Assembly (NCBI GenBank): GCA_963724985.1
Contig: CAVRWV010000008.1
Location: 124,001 to 188,000, forward strand
Direction: 5' to 3'
DNA from: JAJPJE01 sp963724985
Lineage (GTDB): Bacteria; Acidobacteriota; Terriglobia; Terriglobales; Acidobacteriaceae
DNA length: 64,000 bases
Shown here: one piece after another, positions 28,501 through 36,747 of the stretch
Layout: each line of letters opens with the position of its first letter
How positions within the stretch are numbered: the stretch's first letter is position 1
Made by a program: the position numbers and the translations under genes
The notes under the pieces: generated by a model
The model's input: only the letters and a program-made list of their open reading frames with translations
The model's database searches: none
What the model was told of the DNA's origin: nothing

Positions 28501-28951
28501 TCACGGTCACGTGCTTCTCATGCAGATCGCTATACATCGGCGCTGAACGAGTCACTTCTCCCGGCATATCCTGGATGTTGTAGTCCGGCGTGTTAACAAC
28601 GGAACCGTCGGGCTTTCGGACTCGCATGTAATCGAACTCAACCGTCTCGTTATAGCTCGTATAAGGAAACACCAGCACAGCGAGCTGCTGCACTCCGGCT
28701 TGTGACTGAACGCGGGCCGCGAGCGCCATCTCGCGAATGTTTGTGCCGTCTGCTTGATAGATGATCTTGGTGAGTTGCTTTTCGACAATAACCGCTTGTT
28801 GGGCCGGATCGGCGGCGTTCGTGTCAGACGCATTCGTCGTCGCGGGTAAAGCAGGTACCGGCGAAGAGGAAGGCTTCGACTGACCCCAGATTGAAGCCGA
28901 AATTAATAAGAAGATCGGAAGAGTACGGCAAAGCCAGAATGAGTAGCCCAT
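25571..28951 (-). CDS. DUF3857/transglutaminase-like/TPR secreted protein
   Basis: 1126 residues from ATG 28951, chosen because a signal peptide (MGYSFWLCRTLPIFLLISAS) begins there; an in-frame start upstream at 29077 would add 42 polar residues. Domains: DUF3857 beta-rich region (about 60-230), transglutaminase-like core with Cys in NEYGDCKDKHTLLAALLKAA (about 345), His in FDHVISVV and Asp in LWLDTTPGASPFG (about 385-400), a DUF3858-like beta domain (about 430-600), a Ser/Gln-rich linker (about 640-680), then TPR repeats (about 690-960) and a C-terminal beta domain ending LPDSVHAFDQPVRPN. Such proteins are periplasmic or surface proteins of unclear function, common in Acidobacteria and Bacteroidetes. 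The convergent kinase gene ends 22 bp away. Confidence 0.88.
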   Translation of the reverse strand: MGYSFWLCRTLPIFLLISASIWGQSKPSSSPVPALPATTNASDTNAADPAQQAVIVEKQLTKIIYQADGTNIREMALAARVQSQAGVQQLAVLVFPYTSYNETVEFDYMRVRKPDGSVVNTPDYNIQDMPGEVTRSAPMYSDLHEKHVTVKGLQVSDTLEYVVRYRTIKPQVPGQFWFEYNFTKQLIVKDEELQIEFPRDKFVNVESPGHPPQIAEKNDSKVYTWKTSNQVLKTGKIAKRKTQTPFPDVQLTTFHNWDEVGRWYDQLQRPQLAVTPQIQAKTAELTKGLTTDDEKIRAIYDYVSTHIHYVSLSFGVGRYQPHAAEDVLENEYGDCKDKHTLLAALLKAAGYDAWPALINSSRKVNPKVPSPAEFDHVISVVPQKSATLWLDTTPGASPFGLIFLNLRDKDALVIPGNAIASLQRTPAQPPFESLQEFQADGKLSKDGTFTSKVQFKFRGDVEVLYRVALRNTPAAQWNDLGQRVSYASGFSGDITGFTVSSLEDTSKPLDFSYDYTRKSYGDWENHRIVAPLPVFGLELFAAQEDKPEEPIVLGAVGKVSFESKMKLPEGFTPSYSSKVDVSEDFAEYHARYAIENGVLTASRELLIKKTEVPVDSWDRYEKFCKTLSDERDRFIDLQTGATTYPPGEGPEADTATAKSDSSSVKETQSQNENIFSSMQAAMQKAAIDNPEAGKLMREGGEAMNRRDLTGAIESFRKVADIDPKYVGVHSALGFVDMMQNDSEAGLRELRLEIQYHPEFPANYQVLAEALSRMNRTTELTDVYRNWLAADPTSRDAALGLSSALSRAGKDAEAVQVLEKSVKQVPDSPRLQYALGMAYLKNKQTAQGLEVVKKALIANSAPGFLNEVSYSLADMNVGLDMAQEYGEKSLHLTEAKTMEADSEDAGFVATQFLGAIWDTVGWIYFREGKYEMALPYVRASWSLSQRGLIGDHLAQIYAKLGRRQEAAHTYRLAYSLIDHDYFSPSSSEVKKGILQHYKDLMGNDANPAVVSTSRRPDGTFTPLPGEELSRMRSFKIPAVSHPAGNAVFSIIFTRSKVDSVKYISGSETMKDMDKQIAATKFGVEFPDGGTARLYRRGMAVCEKVSGCNLVLLLPDSVHAFDQPVRPN

Positions 28952-29079
28952 CTTGTGCACCGCTGTAATGAGGTAAGTAGCTGAAACGATAGCACAGCTG
29001 TGCGCCGCGCCTTCCTGATCCTCAAAAGCTTCCGAATTCAGGAAATTCGGCTGAACCGGTTCCCGATTAACAAGCACAA

Positions 29080-29133
29080 GGTCTCTCGACTCGGATCGGG
29101 GATGATTCGCCCGATCCTCGCTCGAAATGACAG
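29080..29133 (-). repeat. Single copy of the TCATTTCGAGCGAGG / GAGAGACC repeat
   Basis: On the minus strand reads CTGTCATTTCGAGCGAGGAT, a GGGCGAATCATCCCG hairpin, and CGAGTCGAGAGACC. This is the same module as the GTCAT-TCGAGCGAGGGCG...GAGAGACC part of the blocks at 7680-7745 and 8195-8245, with a different hairpin arm. It lies in the 383-bp gap 28952-29334, which also holds the amt tail fragment. Confidence 0.75.
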
Positions 29134-29159
29134 AAGCGGAGTTGTGGCAGATCTTTATC

Positions 29160-29240
29160 GCGGGATTCGTCGGTGTGGATGGCGAATTCGGGGTAGGCGT
29201 CGGCGCCCAGTTCGTGCAGGTCTAGTCCTGGCGTTAGCCT
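29160..29240 (-). pseudogene. Decayed duplicate of the amt gene 3' end
   Basis: About 75 bp matching, at about 85-90 percent by eye, the last 28 codons of the ammonium transporter gene at 32597-33886, in the same orientation. Shared words include CCGAATTCGCCATCCACACC and CTGCACGAACT. In-frame TAA and single-base gaps show it is not coding. It is probably a relic of a second amt copy or of a recombination event 3.4 kb away. Confidence 0.8.
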
Positions 29241-29296
29241 TTTCGTGGCTCTTCGTAGAGGCGTATAAAAAAGTATCGTGAAACGTTAGTTCCAGC

Positions 29297-29326
29297 TTGG
29301 AAATGTTCACAACTATATGATATAAT
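29297..29326 (+). promoter_or_regulatory. Sigma70-type promoter giving a near-leaderless transcript
   Basis: TTGGAA at 29297-29302, an 18-bp spacer, then TATAAT at 29321-29326. The ATG of the small membrane protein is at 29335, only 8 nt after the -10 box, and no ribosome binding site fits. A leaderless or nearly leaderless mRNA is the simplest reading. Confidence 0.55.
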
Positions 29327-29334
29327 TGTGTTTA

Positions 29335-29604
29335 ATGAAGAGTCGCTCAAAACTCGTGATCGTCGTGTTGTTACTTTTGAGCGTGGCAACCATCTTTATT
29401 TCTCCGGCCGCAGACCTTCAACCCACAGCCTTGCGAGCTCTGCAGTTAGCCAATCTGTTTTTTGCTTTTTTGGCTTTGGGTGCGACTGCTGCGTCTACGC
29501 TTCTGGAAGTTCCCCTGTTGCGGGTGGGGTCAACGATAGAACGCGATTGGTTCTTAGCCCCCAGCCTTGATCTCCTCGACCTGAACTGCGTTCGTCTTTG
29601 CTAA
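29335..29604 (+). CDS. Small two-helix membrane protein
   Basis: 89 residues. Two hydrophobic segments: KLVIVVLLLLSVATIFIS (about 6-24) and ALQLANLFFAFLALGATAAS (about 37-57), separated by a short AADLQPTALR loop, then a soluble tail (WFLAPSLDLLDLNCVRLC). It starts with a basic MKSRSK. No family recognised. The promoter directly abuts the start. Downstream, 29605-29738 holds no gene and then otsB begins. Confidence 0.55.
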   Translation: MKSRSKLVIVVLLLLSVATIFISPAADLQPTALRALQLANLFFAFLALGATAASTLLEVPLLRVGSTIERDWFLAPSLDLLDLNCVRLC

Positions 29605-29738
29605 CAAGTCTCCTTCCGTATCTCTTCCGAGCCTGAATCAGGGTTTCGCCCCGACGGCTAAGACTACCCAAAATCGGTTTCAGCCGATGCAACGGATGGA
29701 GACTTCATGCTGCATATGGAAACGCCACGTTAATTTCT

Positions 29739-30521
29739 GTGGGGACACAGAAAAAGGTCTCCGATTTCCTGGCCAATGCTTCTCGCAGATCGAATCGCGC
29801 TCTTTTGATGGATTACGACGGTACTCTGGCTCCCTTCTCGGAAGACCGCCGCAGAGCCGTTCCTTATCCGGGAATTCCGGCTTTACTTGACCGAATTCGC
29901 AACTATGCGAACACACGCGTTGTGGTTGTGACCGGTCGTCGAGCAATCGAAGTCTCGAAGCTTTTGGGACTGAAGCGAATCGAGGTTTGGGGGTGCCATG
30001 GTCTTTCTCGACTTCATGCCAGTGGCAAATATGAAGTTGCGAAACTCGATGAGACGGCCCTCAACACAATCTCTGAGATAAACGAACGGCTCGGCCGGCA
30101 AGGGCTCGGCGATCTGCTGGAGTTCAAACCTGCGGCGACCGCCATCCACTGGCGGGGCCTCGACCCTGTTAAGGCCAAGCAGGTTGCTCGCAAGGTGCGC
30201 GCCGTCTGGTCAATGCTGGACAGCCATGGCGGGCTTGATCTTCTGGAGTTTGACGGTGGTTTAGAGATACGTCTGGCACTAAGAAATAAAGGAAACGCGG
30301 TGCGCGCCATTCTTGCCGAGATGGGGAACGATCCGGCGATCGCCTACCTCGGCGACGATCAAACCGACGAAGATGCATTCGAGGCATTACGCGGACGCGG
30401 GTTGGGCGTTCTGGTTCGCGGGGAATATCGTCCTACGATTGCCGATGTGTGGATCCAACCACCGGAGGAGGTTATCGCCTTCCTCGAGGATTGGGCGGTC
30501 GCATGTGGGGGTGCGCAATGA
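29739..30521 (+). CDS. otsB: Trehalose-6-phosphate phosphatase
   Basis: 260 residues. HAD-superfamily enzyme that converts trehalose-6-phosphate to trehalose in the cytoplasm, the second step of osmoprotectant synthesis. The GTG start at 29739 is the first start that gives the whole family N-terminus. Motif I is LLMDYDGTLAPF (nucleophile Asp, about residue 25), motif II region VVVVTGRRAIEV (about 60), WGCHGLSR cap contact, motif III Lys region (NKGNAVRAIL) and motif IV YLGDDQTDEDAFE (about 208). Its TGA stop overlaps the ATG of otsA (ATGA, 30518-30521), so the two enzymes are made together. Confidence 0.94.
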   Translation: MGTQKKVSDFLANASRRSNRALLMDYDGTLAPFSEDRRRAVPYPGIPALLDRIRNYANTRVVVVTGRRAIEVSKLLGLKRIEVWGCHGLSRLHASGKYEVAKLDETALNTISEINERLGRQGLGDLLEFKPAATAIHWRGLDPVKAKQVARKVRAVWSMLDSHGGLDLLEFDGGLEIRLALRNKGNAVRAILAEMGNDPAIAYLGDDQTDEDAFEALRGRGLGVLVRGEYRPTIADVWIQPPEEVIAFLEDWAVACGGAQ

Positions 30522-32006
30522 ATAGCTCCCGACACCGAATTGTTGTGGTCTCCAACCGTTTGCCAGTCACGATCGTGCAGCGGGCACGACGGATTTCAAA
30601 TCGAGCCGAGTTCTGGAGGACTGGTTACCGCTCTTCGCCCGCTGCTCAACGATTCTGCTGGTATCTGGATTGGCTGGACAGGTACGGACGAACTGCCAGA
30701 GATCGAGCAGGTGCTCGAGCAGCATTCACGACAAAGCAATTTTGCACTCAAGCCGGTTTTTATGACTCCCGAGGAGCGGTCTCGTTTTTATTGCGGCTTC
30801 TCGAACGAAGTGCTGTGGCCTCTTTTTCATGACCTGCAATCACGCTGCAATTTCGACCCTACGTATTGGGACACACATCTGACGGTAAACGGGCGATTCG
30901 CGGAAAAAATCGCGAGCGAAGCGCAGCACGGTGATTTGATCTGGGTGCACGACTATCACCTGATGTCGGTTGCGTCGAGCCTCCGGCAACTCGGCGTCAA
31001 TGAGCGGCTTGCTTATTTCCATCACATTCCATTTCCGAGCCCGGACATTTTCGAAAAACTACCCTGGCGAGAGGAAATTCTCACCGCGTTGCTCGATTTC
31101 GACGTTGTCGGATTGCAGACTCTTCGGGATCGGCGAAATTTTGTCGCCTGTCTTCGCCAATTCGTCAAGAAAGCTGAAATTAGAACCCATGGCGACCACC
31201 TGGTTGTAGACGAACCCGGTCGAAGCACATTTGTGGGGGCCTTCCCGATCAGCATCGATTTCGACGAATTCTCGGAAGGCGCCGCTAAAGTAGGCGTCGC
31301 CAATCGGGCAGACGAGATCACTCGCGGTTTCAACGGCCGCCACATTGTCCTGGGCGTCGATCGCCTCGATTACACGAAAGGCATTCCAGAGAAGCTAGCC
31401 GCATTTCGCCATTTTCTCGAGTGTCATCCCGACCTGCACCGAAAAGTCACTCTTGTGCAGGTGGTGGTGCCAAGCCGAGAAGACATTCCTAAGTACGGCG
31501 AGTTGAAGGCACAGATCCAGCGCACGGTAAGTGAAATCAATGGTCGTTACGGAGAGCCTGGTTGGGTGCCCATCCATTACATCCATCGATCCCTCGATCG
31601 ACCGGAGCTCTTGGCTTTTTACCGGGCGGCCAATATAGCCCTGGTGACTCCACTAAAAGATGGCATGAACCTGATTGCGAAAGAATACTGCGCTGCTCGC
31701 GTGAACGACGATGGAGTGCTGATCTTGAGTGAGTTTGCGGGAGCGGCCTTCCAACTAAATCGCGGGGCTCTGCTGGTTAATCCCTACCACACGCGCGCAG
31801 TAGCGGATGCGATCCGCATGGCCTGCGAAATGCCGTTGGCGCAGCAGAAAAAGCGAATGTCCCGATTAAAGGCGACTGTCCGCCGTGAAAACATTTTTTG
31901 GTGGCGCAACTCATTTTGCCGTTACCGCGAAGAAATGATACGGGTCTCCTCAGCGGGTCCTCAATCAGTGGAAAGCGGGCGGCGGAGGCGGGGAGCAACA
32001 GCGTAA
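30518..32006 (+). pseudogene. otsA: Trehalose-6-phosphate synthase, frameshifted near codon 21
   Basis: GT20 glycosyltransferase that joins UDP-glucose and glucose-6-phosphate. ATG 30518 is coupled to the otsB stop. The first 20 residues (HRIVVVSNRLPVTIVQ) are the normal N-terminus. Then one extra base near 30580 shifts the frame; the +1 frame continues GHDGFQIEPSSGGLVTALRP and runs to 32006 with all remaining motifs: WIGWTGTDELP, LIWVHDYHLM, YFHHIPFPSPDIFEKLPWR, GVDRLDYTKGIPEKLAA, and TPLKDGMNLIAKEYCA. About 495 residues when repaired, the usual size plus a short Arg-rich tail. An in-frame downstream start (TTG 30540) would lose the substrate-binding N-terminus. Likely a sequencing insertion. 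Confidence 0.92.
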
Positions 32007-32070
32007 CATCGGCTGATGGCATGAGCTCGCAAATCGGGTTGTTCGCAAAACATCGTGTAAGGAGCTAAAA

Positions 32071-32568
32071 ATGTTGCGATTTCTAATGTTTACTGCCTTA
32101 TTGTGCACATTAGTCAACAGCGGCCTTGCTCAAACGCCGTCCTCCTCAACAACTGCTGCCTGCAGCTTTCAAGATGGCAGGCAGTTAAGCGTTCGCCACA
32201 CCAGTGATGAGGCAGTCCTCGGCAAAGACAAGCTACCCGAAGGAAAACTGTGGATACCCGGAGGAGCGCCGTTGTTTCTGTTCACGGAAGTGCCACTCTC
32301 GGTGGGTAACTTAGAGATACCGGTGGGTGCCTACAGCATGTATCTGATTCCGGAGAAGGGAAACTGGACGTTGGTCCTGAATAAGAAAGTTACCGAGGCT
32401 GAAAAATACGACAAGGGCCAGGATCTCGCGCGCGTCCCCATGGAAATTGGCCAGCTCAGTGCGCCTGAGAAGTTCGCGATATCTTTCGGTCACGTTGCTC
32501 CGAAACAGTGCAACATGCGGATCTACTATGGCAAGACCGGAGCATGGGCAGAGTTCAAAGAAAACTGA
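32071..32568 (+). CDS. DUF2911 secreted protein
   Basis: 165 residues, signal peptide MLRFLMFTALLCTLVNSGLA. The mature protein is beta-rich with the features of DUF2911: FQDGRQLSVRHTSDE, KLWIPGGAPLFLFTEVPLSV, AYSMYLIPEKGNWTLVLNK and ISFGHVAPKQCNMRIYYGKT. The family is periplasmic, frequent in Acidobacteria and Bacteroidetes, and of unknown function. AAGGAGC precedes the start at good spacing. Lone gene, convergent with amt. Confidence 0.85.
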   Translation: MLRFLMFTALLCTLVNSGLAQTPSSSTTAACSFQDGRQLSVRHTSDEAVLGKDKLPEGKLWIPGGAPLFLFTEVPLSVGNLEIPVGAYSMYLIPEKGNWTLVLNKKVTEAEKYDKGQDLARVPMEIGQLSAPEKFAISFGHVAPKQCNMRIYYGKTGAWAEFKEN

Positions 32569-32596
32569 TTAGCCGATCCGGTTTTGTTGGCATCGA

Positions 32597-33886
32597 TTAT
32601 CGCGGGATGAATTCGTCGGTGTGGATGGCGAATTCGGGATAGGCGTCCGCACCGAGTTCGTGCAGGTCCATGCCCTGGCGTTCGCCTTCCACGGCGACGC
32701 GTTGCGGGTAGATGCGGTCGAGCGTCCAGTTCAATCCGTAGGTCAGCGGGAAAACAAATCCGAGCAGAGTGGCGATGCCGATGATCTGCGCGAGCATCTG
32801 GCCTGGAGCGGAAACTCGCGAGAAGAGTCCGGCGGCGATCAATCCCCACAATCCCCCAACGGCGTGAACTGAGATTGATCCGCCAGGATCGTCGATGGCG
32901 AGACGAAATTCGAAGGTGTCGATTGCAAAGGGGATGAGGATTCCGGCAATGGCGCCGATCACGATCGCAGTCGCTGGAACGACGAACGCACACGAAGCGC
33001 TGATTGCCACCAACCCCGCAATCCAGCCATTGGCGCTGAGAGATGTGTCGGGCTTGCCGAAGCGAATGCGCGTGGTGATGAGGGCGCCGAGTAATCCGGA
33101 GAACGCGGCCAGCAAGGTGTTGATCACGACGAGCACGAGACGTCCAGATGAGGCGCCGGCGAAGAGCAGGGATCCCGCAGAGTTGAGCGCGAGCCAACCG
33201 ACGAGCGCGATGAGGCAACCGACGAGAACGAGTACGGAGTTGTGACCGGGAATCGCAGCGGGCATGCCATCGTGAGAGAACTTGCCACGACGCGGTCCGA
33301 TGATCCATGCGACGGAAAGAGCGGTAAGGCCGCCGGTGACCTGGATCGTGCCCGAGCCAGCGCAGTCAAGGAAACCTTGCCCTAGGCCAAGGCGGCCGAT
33401 CTGAGAGAGCCAGCCCCCGCTCCACACCCAGTGCGCGAAGAGGGGATACGTGATTCCCGCAAACAGGGCTGTAGAGGCGCAGATTGCGCCAAGACGCCAG
33501 CGATCGGAGCCGCTGCCCAGAGGAATGATGGCGGCCAATCCGACGGAAAGCATTTGCAGGCAGGCGATGAGCGAAGCGCTGTCGCTGTATGTCAGGCCGC
33601 GGAAGAAAAGCGGCTGTGCTGCGATCCAATTCCAGGCGGTTCCGCGAATGATGAGCGAGTGCGCTGATCCGCCAGCCGCGCCTTGCCACGCGAATCCGAA
33701 AACGAGATAGGTGATGGCGGCGACTGCGAGTACGCACAGCGATGTGAGCATGGTGTGCGCGGCGCTGCGCGAACGGCCCAGGCCGGTGTTGATGAGTGCG
33801 AGTCCGAGCGCTGCAAGCGGAACCAATGCGATGAGCGCTAGGCAGAGAACGAAGCTCGATTCGGAGAGTGCCGGCGCGGAGGTCAC
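32597..33886 (-). CDS. amt: Ammonium transporter family protein with altered twin-His site
   Basis: 429 residues from GTG 33886, whose GTGA overlaps the TGA of the small gene upstream; further in-frame sequence upstream is not membrane-like. About eleven helices with Amt/Rh-family signatures: WVWSGGWLSQIG, FLDCAGSGTIQVTGGLTAL, PGHNSVLVLVGCLIAL, LALNSAGSLLFAG, and SISVHAVGGLWGLIAAGLF. The usual DFAG..VVH pore motif reads DCAGSGTIQ, so the first His of the conserved pore pair is Gln, while the second (SVHAVGG) is kept. The cytoplasmic tail (GMDLHELGADAYPEFAIHT) is where PII proteins bind in Amt. No glnK is adjacent; glnA lies 4 kb away on the other strand. Confidence 0.88.
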   Translation of the reverse strand: MTSAPALSESSFVLCLALIALVPLAALGLALINTGLGRSRSAAHTMLTSLCVLAVAAITYLVFGFAWQGAAGGSAHSLIIRGTAWNWIAAQPLFFRGLTYSDSASLIACLQMLSVGLAAIIPLGSGSDRWRLGAICASTALFAGITYPLFAHWVWSGGWLSQIGRLGLGQGFLDCAGSGTIQVTGGLTALSVAWIIGPRRGKFSHDGMPAAIPGHNSVLVLVGCLIALVGWLALNSAGSLLFAGASSGRLVLVVINTLLAAFSGLLGALITTRIRFGKPDTSLSANGWIAGLVAISASCAFVVPATAIVIGAIAGILIPFAIDTFEFRLAIDDPGGSISVHAVGGLWGLIAAGLFSRVSAPGQMLAQIIGIATLLGFVFPLTYGLNWTLDRIYPQRVAVEGERQGMDLHELGADAYPEFAIHTDEFIPR

Positions 33887-34062
33887 CCGTGTTCGCCTCG
33901 CAGAACGAGATGGGAGCGGACCAGAAGTCCCAGGCCAATCGCCTCGACGGTGACACCAGCAGCGATGAACGCCCCGCGCAACGGCGCCGTGCCCAGAAGG
34001 GCGATGGTGGCGATAATCAAGAGCCAGCCCGCTACGAGCATCAGCAAACCTGCAAGCTTCAT
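33883..34062 (-). CDS. Small membrane protein coupled to amt
   Basis: 59 residues from ATG 34062; a longer in-frame start at 34164 would add non-conserved sequence. Two hydrophobic segments, MKLAGLLMLVAGWLLIIATIA and FIAAGVTVEAIGLGLLVRSH, suggest a hairpin membrane protein. Its TGA stop is read within the GTGA start of amt, so it is translationally coupled. I know no named family. It may be an auxiliary subunit or a regulatory upstream ORF for the transporter. Confidence 0.65.
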   Translation of the reverse strand: MKLAGLLMLVAGWLLIIATIALLGTAPLRGAFIAAGVTVEAIGLGLLVRSHLVLRGEHG

Positions 34063-34318
34063 GGATGAGCCTTCGTCTACTTCCCACATCTGCCAAAACC
34101 GGGCAGATATGGGGCACCAAGCAGCGCGTGTCGGACGTGAGCGCCAACAATTCTGTGAAATCAAGGAACAGCGCTTGGACTTTCAACGGTCCAATGGGCA
34201 CGCGCGGAAAGATGAGAAATCGGCAGCTAAAGGCTAGAGCCGCGGCGCTGCGCCAGTCCAATCAATGTTTTTTATTCGAGCTAGAAATGGGACGGTCTGC
34301 TTCGGTGAAGTTCGATGT

Positions 34319-34481
34319 AGCGATAGGGTTCCCTCGCTGGCGCTCGGGATGACAGTCCTCGCCAGGCGAGGACTGGAAGATGCTCTCAAAGGCAAATGCA
34401 GATCCCTCGCGGACTGACGTCCGCTCGTGATGACAAACACACTTTTTCGAGAACGCGGGCGAGGGCGCCCGCGCCACATGA
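34319..34481 (-). repeat. Composite repeat (GCGGGCGAGGGCGCC, GTCATC families)
   Basis: From the minus side it reads TGTGGCGCGGGCGCCCTCGC, then a GTCATCACGAGCGGACGTCA/GCGAGGGATCTGCATTTGCC module, then CCAGTCCTCGCC hairpin and a GTCATCCCGAGCGCCAGCGA module, in the same order as in the blocks at 7425-8475. The whole stretch 34063-34700 has no gene. The part 34482-34700 is unassigned, ending in CATAAAAAACCCCAACG with no clear partner arm. Confidence 0.8.
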
Positions 34482-34700
34482 GACTCGTGGTTCTCGTTCC
34501 CCGATCCAGGCGCTATACGTTCGTATTAATCGCCGGGATAGAAAGTTTGTATTTCTCATATGGAAGCAAAGTACCTAATATCCGTTCAACCGAGAAAGTC
34601 CTGCAGCTTGATCAGCTGCTTCTGATGCGGGGCCAAGGCTTGGGTCATAAAAAACCCCAACGACCAGCGCTCAAGCCTTGCCCGCTCCAGTTCCTCATCC

Positions 34701-36519
34701 TCATTTCTTTCTTGCCAGCATTAGTTCCATTCCGCCAATCACCATTCTGCCCGGCATAGGCACTCCTGCAAGTTCCTCGTATCCGGTGTTGCTGAGGTTT
34801 GAGAACTGCAGATAGGGACGCAGTCTTCCATTTGCGCGGGAGGCCGCAAGATCCCAGAGCGGATAGGCGTCGTGGCCGACACGCTGCGTGACACCAACGC
34901 GATTGCGGATGTCGACCGTGTGCTTGATCGTGCCCAACCAGCTGAACACCGCGTTATTGCTGGGATAGTTAAAGACGTATTGCGAGATCAGACCGGGTAC
35001 TGCCTGCTGATTCGCGTGCAGGTACGTATACGCGAAGTCGAGTTCCTGAAGGCGGGGCAGCCGTAAGCGAACGGCCGTCTCCAGGCCGGTGTAGTTGATG
35101 CTGTCGAAATTCGTTGCCTGCCAGGGCTGGTCGAGCGCGTATTTCACGTAATCGATGCCGTCGCGGACGCGTCGCTGGAATGCGGTGAGCGACAACGAAA
35201 CTCTGCCGCCGTTATTCCATTCGGGACCGCCTTCGAATCCCCAGGCCGATTCCGGCTTCAGCAGAGGATTACCGAGGTTCGCGGGATCGCTGTAATAGAG
35301 GTCGGTGTAAGTAGGCAGCCGAAAACCGCGGCTGGCACTGGCACGGAGACGCCATCCTTTGCCCAGCCACGCTCCGCCAGCGATGGTGGGAGCGAATTCG
35401 GCGCGCCCACCGCTAAAGAACTCTTCGCGACCACCGATGGTTACGGCGAAGCGATGCAAGGCACGCAGGTCGAGACTGACATAACCAGCGGTGCGATTGC
35501 GCGCGTGATAACCCAGGTTATTGCTATCGATCTTGTCGCCGTCGGCTTCGACGCCGTAGGCAAGAGTTGAATTCTTGCCCAGGTCATCGGTGCGCCGGAG
35601 CGCGGCCTGCCAGCTCTGGCTTACATGATTGTTTTCATAGATGGTGGGATCGTCGCGAAAGAGCACGAACTCGTCAGAGTGACGCCGGTATCCAAACGAG
35701 GCGGTTGTCTTCTTGCCCAGTTGCTGATTGCCCGAGGCGAACCAGCTTTTGGTGCGCTCCCAGGAAGGATAGGTGCCGTAGAAGCCTGCTGCGCCGAATG
35801 GGCGATCGCTTCCCGCTAGAAGAATGTCGCTATCCCCAAGCACTGTGCGGAAGCGCGTTTCAGACGAGACGGAGGCTGCTGCGGTAATCGCGATCGGGGA
35901 TGAATCCGGTGGAGAGGTCGCGGCTGGCGGCGACTTCTTCTGACCACCGTTTTCCGACATAGATTCCTAGCAGGCGCTGTTGATTGAAGCCGAAGTTGCC
36001 CAGACCTGCCCCAAGGCGGAGTTCCGAACCCTCCGGACGCGTGGTAATGAAGTTGACGGCTCCTGCGATCGCATCCGAACCGTAAAAGGTGGACCCAGTT
36101 CCGTGGAGCACTTCGATGCGGGAGGTCGCGTCCAGAGGAAGGGGGATATCCATATTATGGTGGCCAGATTGCGCGTCGTTAATGCGGAGGCCGTTGAGAA
36201 GCACGAGGGCCTGCTCGAACGTGCTGCCACGAATGGAAAGATCGGCCTGGATACCGTCGGGTCCGCGCTGCTGAAGATCGATGGAAGCGTCTTGATCCAG
36301 ATAGTCGACGAAAGAGTTATAGAGCAGCGGAGACTGCTGGGTGTTGAGCGAAACCACGGAGCGGTTCGACTCTTCCAGGGGGATGGGCTGGAAAGTGCCA
36401 GTCACGATTACGGTCTTGGGATCGGACGTGACTTTTGTGTTTAGAGGGGGCGGGGCCTGCTGTCCCAAAGCAAGGCCAGCGAAGCAGATAACCTCCAGTA
36501 CGAAAATGCGCCGAATCAT
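34701..36519 (-). pseudogene. TonB-dependent outer-membrane receptor, frameshifted
   Basis: About 607 residues if repaired. Outer-membrane active transporter of the BtuB/colicin-receptor type. Signal peptide IRRIFVLEVICFAGLALG; plug domain with TVIVTGTFQPIPLEESNRSV, SIRGSTFEQALVLLNGLRIN and IEVLHGTGSTFYGSDAIAGA (about 40-160). At about 35870-35885 one extra base ends the frame (DYRSSLRLV stop). The +1 frame resumes with SVSSETRFRTVLGDSDILLA and continues through 22-strand-barrel-like strands to the end, WDLAASRANGRLRPYLQFSN and GRMVIGGMELMLARKK. The substrate is not clear; I found no cobalamin riboswitch upstream. The 228-bp gap to the next gene is shared with a divergent sugar-binding-like gene. 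Confidence 0.88.
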
Positions 36520-36747
36520 TCATTCCTTTTGGGCAAAACCTGCCACAGGAGAGTGATTTCAGTATCTTACAAACGGGCTGAAGGTGCCATTCTGGGATTC
36601 GTCGTGGCAGGCAGGCGGGGGAGCACTGGGAACCCAATACAGGCGGGCAATGTCAAGGCTATATAGCACAAGACAGGGACCCCATTAGTAATCTTGTTCT
36701 AAATCGATTTAGGTATAACATCGCTGCCACTGGCGAGCTATATAGCA
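36520..36747. other. Divergent intergenic region between TonB receptor and binding-protein genes
   Basis: Contains CTGCCAC...GTGGCAG words (36540-36615) that could form a long-range stem, and a TATAAC box at 36714 with TTGTTC 14 bp before it, which is too short a spacing to be convincing. A TATATAGC word occurs twice (36659 and 36740). Nothing else is assignable. Confidence 0.4.

Noticed and set aside
36694..36719. TTGTTC ... TATAAC promoter for the binding-protein gene
   Set aside because: The spacer is only 14 bp, so I do not call it.
34583..36747. Possible cobalamin riboswitch near the TonB receptor
   Set aside because: The upstream region (36520-36747, read on the minus strand) lacks the conserved B12 box and the GCCACTG core in the right order; only GGCAGG/CCTGCC-like words occur.
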